A stretch of 64,000 nucleotides of DNA from Euwallacea fornicatus (taxonomy: Eukaryota > Arthropoda > Insecta > Coleoptera > Curculionidae): positions 3,348,001 through 3,412,000 of the forward strand of contig NC_089561.1 of the NCBI RefSeq assembly GCF_040115645.1. The letters are read 5' to 3'. The position numbers and the translations under genes were made by a program. Shown in pieces: positions 58,386 through 64,000 of the stretch. The notes under the pieces are model-generated. The model worked only from the letters and a program-made list of their open reading frames with translations. It had not been told where the DNA came from and searched no databases. How positions within the stretch are numbered: the stretch's first letter is position 1; each line of letters starts with the position of its first letter.

Positions 58386-59439
58386 TACAATTTAAAAATT
58401 ATACATAACATTGTTAAAAATAGTCCACTTAATAAAACAGTGAAGCATTTTGTTGATGCAATGCGTTTTTTACAGCAGACTCTGTGAATACATTATTGAA
58501 TTATCCACATATCACCATTTTCAAGATGTAATGTAAATAAGATAGGTAGATCAAATTAATTTACAGCAAAACAAAAAGTATTGACTGGAGACGGAAATAT
58601 GATATTTTCAAACGTTTGGTATACATCGTTCTTGATATTTAAATATTAAAAATATCAAAATACAATTTGGACTAAATTTGGCTACTGATAAAAAAACTAT
58701 CGTTGGATTATGGCCAGAATATAATCTATTTAATATTGTTCTTCATGTGCTTTTTACGTTAGTCACAATGTAAAAATTTGAGCTATTTACAGGTGAAAAA
58801 TTATACTAAACGTTTCGTCCCTTTTTGGCAGGTCAAACACAGCCTTAAATCAATTACGTGTCTGGAAAAACCCTTATTGCCCTAATGTAGCAAGATACGA
58901 AGATTTCGGTTCCTGAAAAATCTATATAACAGTAGAACTGGTAAGCGTATTAAAGAGAGCTTGGATATGTAAACCCTTTAGGTTACAGCCCATGAGGACT
59001 TAAGACACCATTCAGTCTCATATTGTTGGATTTTATTTATATTTTTAACATTACGGAGTAATGGAATGAGAACAGCTCTAAAAATTATAAAAGCCGTAAA
59101 TAATTCTGCTTTTCTATCCAGTACAAAAACTACACTTTAACCTGCGAATAAAGGACCAAACTCCGAACCCGATAAATAGTTAACCAAACATCACCAATGT
59201 TTATACAGGAAGTCTTCAAAAGGCCATTCATTTAAAATAATTTAACTAGGCCAAGTTGTTAATAGTTTGATTTAGACTTGCAGCAGCCTATTATGGCCGG
59301 TCACCAACTTTCATTTACATATTATTATGAAAAATATCCAAATGTGGGAAGCGCAAAGGGATTCAAAATATATTTTGAGAGCCGGTTCTTAAGGAAGGTG
59401 ATACTGACCTATCGTATGTCTCAGATTTCGGTACTTTGA

Positions 59440-59574
59440 CTAATTCTGTACCTCATCTATGTAAACTATTTCGCTTTTATTGATATTCCATGAAGGTAAT
59501 TGTTTGCGCATGATGCCACCATTCTTTGGACCAGCTGCGACAAGTAGTGACTCGGTGGTATAGTGGGCAATGAT
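59440..59574 (-). CDS. Coding-looking terminal exon of an unidentified minus-strand gene
   Basis: After an acceptor TACTATTTGCAG the minus strand is open for 44 codons to a TAG at 59442-59440, encoding for example HYTTESLLVAAGPKNGG and QLPSWNINKSEIVYIDEVQN. Base composition is richer in GC than the flanks. It lies downstream of the LPGAT1 stop, so it is either the last exon of another gene or an alternative LPGAT1 end. I do not recognise the protein and found no convincing upstream exon. Confidence 0.4.
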   Translation of the reverse strand: MIAHYTTESLLVAAGPKNGGIMRKQLPSWNINKSEIVYIDEVQN

Positions 59575-60061
59575 CTGCAAATAGTAACAAAGAAGGAGGG
59601 AGGGAGAGGCAACTTGGGATGTTTTAACATAATCTATATGGGTGTATACCAGGTTTAAGGAAATTATCTGTGGTAGTAGTGGCTACGCATTAGCTTAGAT
59701 TAGAAATTGTAAATAAATTTCTCTTATCCACAAACCATCTTGTGGTAAATCTCACTTTCGTACTGCCAAATGCACGGAAAATAGGCAATTTTCATACACC
59801 ATACGTACCAATTTGTACGAATTTTTTTGGGACACTACTGAACTGAACTTGGAATAACAACTTCAGATAATCTAAGCAATCAGGGAATTAAGGCCTCTTT
59901 AAGACAACCTGTACATGGCAAATCACTGCCGACAAAGATATAAAACAATCTTCCTAATATCTACAAGTACCAATTCCGCTCTTACAAAAACTTTAAAAAA
60001 ACCTGCTGCACGTTCAAATATAATACCTAACTAGCACAACCAAATACGGAATCTCCAGGTG

Positions 60062-61892
60062 CTAATAAACCAAAAAATAGACACAACAGTGGTACGCGGC
60101 GATGAACATCCTCACGTGCACGTAACTGGACATGATAAAAAATATATTTAGGATCAGAATCCTTAGGTAGTCTTGGATGACTGGTCTTGGTTCAAAGGTT
60201 TTTGTGCGACTGTATTCCGTAGAAATCACGCCTGTGTCGTAGAAGGATTGAAGCATTTTTTCCTTTTCTTCCCACCTAATGAAATCATATAAAAACCTGA
60301 TTGACTCAATTAATTGTTACCTCACCTCTGAAACAACCATTGAGTCATAGCTTCTGAATCCTCAGGCACTTCAGTGGCTCTATAAACTCGATAAAATAAT
60401 ACTGTTTCACAGGGTGGTCTAGTTCCAAACACAATGTGACTTAAGTCTATAGGAACGCCTTTTGGGTAGGCTATAGTAATATCGAGCACATACTTGATAT
60501 GCGCGCGTTGGAGTTCTAAAAATCTACATATTAAGCGAAAAATAGATCACTAATTGACAGTTTTGGACTTACCTGACTTACTACTAGAGTTATTATTTAC
60601 ACAAGATTGAGGACTTATCGTCTTCATAATTACTTTCAAAGCCCCAACACGCGGCAGCGATACGTTTTCAAATTTTGGTAAATTGTGTTTATCTGCATAT
60701 TTATGCGATATGGCTTTTCGTTTACGAAGAAAGCCACCTTCAGGGAACAGCACCAACCACTTTCTATCAAGTGGAATGTATTTGTCTATAAGATGGTGGG
60801 AGAGTTCTTCAAGAGCCCTGTCTCTATTTTCCTTTCCCTAAAATGATTTGGATCAAACAAGTTGCACTTCGCATTTTACAAACTTTAAATTGAACTTACC
60901 GACTTAATAAAAAAATCCTGATGAAAATAACTAACTACTCCAAAATTCGTATATTTAAATAGACTGTCCATAATCCATGTTATATTAGGCAAGACCTGTT
61001 TTCTTATATTGTAACATGAAAACAAAATAGGAACATCAGCTGTTGACTGATGGTTTGCTATTATAAGCGTTCGCTCATTTATACACTTTGATATGTCATC
61101 TCCAGACTCGGTCACTATAAAACCAGAAAAAAAGGCATTGACAGATATTCAAAAACTGACACCAGTAAAATGATGTAATGGGTAAATGAACATTTTGTGA
61201 GATTAGAATCAGATTTTTACAGAATAACTGCATTGGCTTCTGCATTGACGTTATGATTTCTATATTTTAAGGTATGATCAGAATAATACAAGATAGATCA
61301 TTTTCTTCCTTAGTTATATATAGTGGAGATCATTAGGGTTACCAATGAAAAACACAGTAAATACAATGAAAACCATATAAAGCAATGACAAATATGTGAG
61401 TGATATCAAGCTCTGTGAAGATATACATCATTAGGAACATATTACATACATATATATATATATATATATATAGATCCTCTTCATACCATACAAATATTTC
61501 GTCATTTCATATTAACAGAATTTGATAGAAACAAGCTAAATAGTGAAGGTAAGAATACATTAATAATTTGTCTTTGAGATACTTATTTTCAGGAGAAAAA
61601 TCAATGAAGCTGCAACTATTACTATGTAAATACCTAGTAACAAAACTGATTTACCTGTGTATCCTGCAGAATCACACCAAGACGCAACCATGGCCAGTAG
61701 CCAATGGAACAAATACCCCTCAATTTTCCAATATAAATGGGGATGAACCCTTCCCAAGGGCCATAACAGCAGCATCCAAATGACATATGTCGGAATGCAG
61801 TATAAGTTATTAATTAAAATAAAACACATCCTCAACACACTCCTAGGTAACTTTGGTAGGTTACTGAAACCAAAATTGATTTGTGATACCAT
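60062..61892 (-). CDS. LPGAT1: LPGAT1-like lysophospholipid acyltransferase, 5 coding exons
   Basis: Exons on the minus strand: 61892-61655, 61114-60900, 60837-60573, 60515-60326, 60275-60062; all phases agree; 1,122 nt, 373 aa, close to the 370 of human LPGAT1. The enzyme is an ER-membrane acyl-CoA lysophospholipid acyltransferase of the PlsC/AGPAT fold. Motif I is HQSTAD (His101-Asp106), the [13 protein letters not shown] block matches the family, and motif III is FPEG (182-185) in [16 protein letters not shown]. There is an N-terminal membrane segment (about 17-45) and a hydrophobic C-terminus. The ATG has a good context (ACCATGG) with an in-frame TGA six bases upstream. It is tail-to-tail with teneurin. 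Substrate preference cannot be read from sequence. Confidence 0.95.
61449..61474. repeat. (TA)n microsatellite in LPGAT1 intron 1
   Basis: About thirteen TA units between LPGAT1 coding exons 1 and 2. Confidence 0.9.
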
Positions 61893-63456
61893 GGTTCACT
61901 TGGAAATTAATATTTATATTGTGCCCTGGAGATTTATATTGAAAACTATTTAATTTAAAACATGTGGTTACTTTATTTTAATTTATGCTTTATGTATTGA
62001 CTACAAAAGAGCACAGTGTACAAGGTTCAAATATTAGTGACAATACCTTTAAACCAGAGGACATTTTATCCCAAAGGACATTGACTGTACTAAGTAAGTA
62101 TATTTGCATTTTAAGAAATATGTCAAGATATATTTGTTAAAATATTAAATAAATTTCCTTATTGACTTAAAAAATACTTAAATAAGCTTTAATTGCCTAT
62201 AGGTTTCAGGCCAAATAGTAGACATTTTTGGATTTTTCCTAAATACCCATAAAAATTTACTACTCTTTGAAATAATATGACTGTGATACAATAATAATTG
62301 AATAAAATGTTATCTCCTTAAATATATAAGTTGATAATCTCTCATATATCAATCATTAATATTTAAGTTAGTAATACTTTGCCTTACCTTCAAACTCGTC
62401 TGCAACAGAAGGTTATGTAAGCAACTAGACATCTTGCATATTAATTAAGAATCAAATAAGAACAAAGTATAACAAAAAAAAATTACATACAAAATCAGGT
62501 AGCTACTGAAGTAAATACCAGGACAAATACAGTTTGCAGTGTTTATTATTTTTGTTTAGTAATCAGAATAGAAGTAAAATTTTGAACAAGTTCTTAAATT
62601 ATTAATGTAAATACTTACTTAATATCCATGCTCTTGTTAAGCTCTATATCATCACATACACCAAGTGAAGTCACTTTAAAAAATTGAATAAATAAATGAA
62701 TTATTGTATAATTTATCCCTGTATTGTTTCGAGCCTTCAATTGCAAATTGATGTGCCATCTAAAGACCCCATAACTTATTAATCAACAATCCTATAATGG
62801 TTATCCTGGTCAGTTCTCAAGTTTCAGGATAATTTTTAAGAGTTCCTACCTAGATATGTTGTTTGAAGCCATGTGATTTCTAATGATATTCCGACATCCT
62901 GGTCAAATTATTTGCAACTAAATTCTTTCAAGTAGTGTGCGATCAGTACAAGTACTAATAGAGGGTACCGCCTATGTAGGATCGATTGAGGGGACAAGGG
63001 GCCTCCACAATTCGGCTTTATTATATAGTACTATTTTAATTCTGTCGGTGAACTTGGAACCTATTAGTGCTGTCTGCCAAGACGTTTTTTTCTTTCGCTT
63101 GCTATTTACTACGATGAATCATGCAAAATGGAAACTCAAAAATGGAAAAAACGAGAAAACAAACTATGAAAACTGGAACAATGCGAATGGCGAATGACTT
63201 GTTTTGTTATGTCATATTTCTTAAAGTGTCAAATCTATCCAGATGTCTTAATTAATATTTATATTGTTTCGTTATCTTGTCTGGCAATAGTGCAGAGTGG
63301 TAGGTGGTAATGGAGGACACGAAAAAACTTACACGTTATATTACGCGATTTTTATAATTTTATTATTAATTTTTACACAAATCCATCTACAATTAAGAGT
63401 AATGCTGACATACATCAATCAGAGCAAAATAAAATATTTATTAATCATTTGTTAGT
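61893..63456. other. LPGAT1 upstream region
   Basis: Should hold the LPGAT1 leader and promoter on the minus strand. I could not identify a TATA box or a non-coding first exon with confidence. Confidence 0.4.
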
Positions 63457-63569
63457 TCAATTATTAATTAGAACGTGAAATGATTTCTCTGGTAAAAACT
63501 TTCCTCCACTGTTGCCATATTTCTGGTTTCAATGCAAATTGATCGAAAGTCATAGCATGGATGTAATCC
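63457..63569 (-). CDS. Coding-looking terminal exon on the minus strand, unidentified
   Basis: The minus strand after a GACGCTAG acceptor reads DYIHAMTFDQFALKPEIWQQ and WRKVLPEKSFHVLINN, then TGA (63459-63457). AATAAA follows 15 nt later (63442-63437). The composition looks coding. No upstream exon was found before the window edge, and a plus-strand candidate gene begins at about 63762. It could also be a pseudogene fragment. Confidence 0.35.
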
Positions 63570-63783
63570 CTAGCGTCGAAATGGTTTATGGAAAATTTGA
63601 ATGAAATTAAACATAAACAAAATAATCGAAAAGGCACAATTTAGCAAATTATTATTTTTATTATTTTTTAATAAATTTTAAGTGATTCAGTTACTATCAG
63701 TGTTGTTACATGTGCAAGATTGGACTGGAACATATCTTCATATGGACCTAATTGATTGAAAATGTTGGATTCATCTCCAGAAG

Positions 63784-64000
63784 ATGAGGACTTCCCTGGA
63801 AGGTTGCTGCACCAAGTAAGTTTTTAATCCAGATAATATTAATTTTAATTATTTACATCACGAGTTTTTCTAGTTGTTTAGACTGGTATTTCTTGTAATT
63901 TTTTTACAACTTCTCAATTGAATCTATCTGTTTGCCCCAGATTTCAAACAGTAAAGATATTGGAATCATTATATTCCCTGCTTGATTCTCTCACTAAACT
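63784..64000 (+). CDS. Possible 5' end of an unidentified plus-strand gene, cut by the window edge
   Basis: Two candidate exons: one ending CACCAA|GTAAGT at 63815, and one starting after TTTGCCCCAG at 63941 and running off the window. From the ATG at 63784 the joined frame stays open and ends FQTVKILESLYSLLDSLTK, which looks like real helix-forming protein. The earlier ATG at 63762 (MLDSSPEDEDFPG) has a better context but meets a stop 15 codons into the second exon. The start is therefore unresolved. Confidence 0.3.

Larger units (their letters stand above)
55419..59439. other. 3' UTR and intergenic region between convergent genes
   Basis: Very AT-rich. Includes candidate poly(A) signals for teneurin and for the minus strand. 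A GC-richer patch at about 58302-58390 is open on both strands but too short to call. Confidence 0.45.

Noticed and set aside
58302..58390. Short GC-richer patch open on both strands near the convergent gene ends
   Set aside because: A plus exon (ESRKKVTAF...) and a minus exon ending beside AATAAA are equally possible. It is too short and ambiguous to call either.
59549..59570. tRNA-like string (CTCGGTGGTATAGTGG)
   Set aside because: It resembles a tRNA D-arm, but there is no GGTTCGA-type T-arm, anticodon stem or acceptor stem. The minus strand reads as protein here.
1..64000. CRISPR arrays, bacterial operons or phage signals
   Set aside because: None seen. The introns, poly(A)-type signals and gene content are those of an animal nuclear genome.

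Overview
The window is eukaryotic and AT-rich, with split genes, GT-AG introns (many only 48-76 nt) and many decayed Tc1/mariner-type transposons. The gene content (an insect-type teneurin, a chymotrypsin-fold protease, an LPGAT1 homologue) points to an insect. A beetle is my guess from the protease and transposon types, but the sequence does not prove it.

Positions 1419-55418 (+) are dominated by one gene: a teneurin, most like Ten-m/Odz. I could chain 31 coding exons with consistent splice phases, 7,286 nt in all. They encode about 2,427 residues from the juxtamembrane ectodomain to the stop codon. The cytoplasmic and transmembrane part lies upstream of the window. Domain order is linker, eight EGF repeats, Cys-rich/TTR-like and FN-plug region, NHL propeller, YD/RHS shell, RHS core, and C-terminal Tox-GHH/TCAP-like region. 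The 5' introns are long (up to 11.2 kb); the 3' half is packed with introns of about 50-60 nt.

A complete secreted serine protease gene (3911-4960, minus, 283 aa, own TATA box) sits antisense inside the first teneurin intron of the window. The larger teneurin introns hold transposons: two long-TIR mariner-like elements with broken transposases (16386-18095 and 36784-38546), two Tc1-like copies (19953-21256 and 44446-45881), transposase scraps, and fold-back elements with long inverted arms. One fold-back is nested in another. Two fold-backs still carry the end or the start of a mariner-type transposase, which suggests they are internal-deletion derivatives.

Downstream and tail-to-tail with teneurin is an LPGAT1-like lysophospholipid acyltransferase (60062-61892, minus, 5 coding exons, 373 aa). 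Short coding-looking patches at 59440-59574 (-), 63457-63569 (-) and 63784-64000 (+) may be exons of unidentified genes. I see no RNA gene and no CRISPR. I found no clearly new biological system. The most unusual things are the nested antisense protease, stop-free in-frame mini-introns in teneurin, a C-terminal tail after a TCAP-like peptide, and the hairpin transposons.
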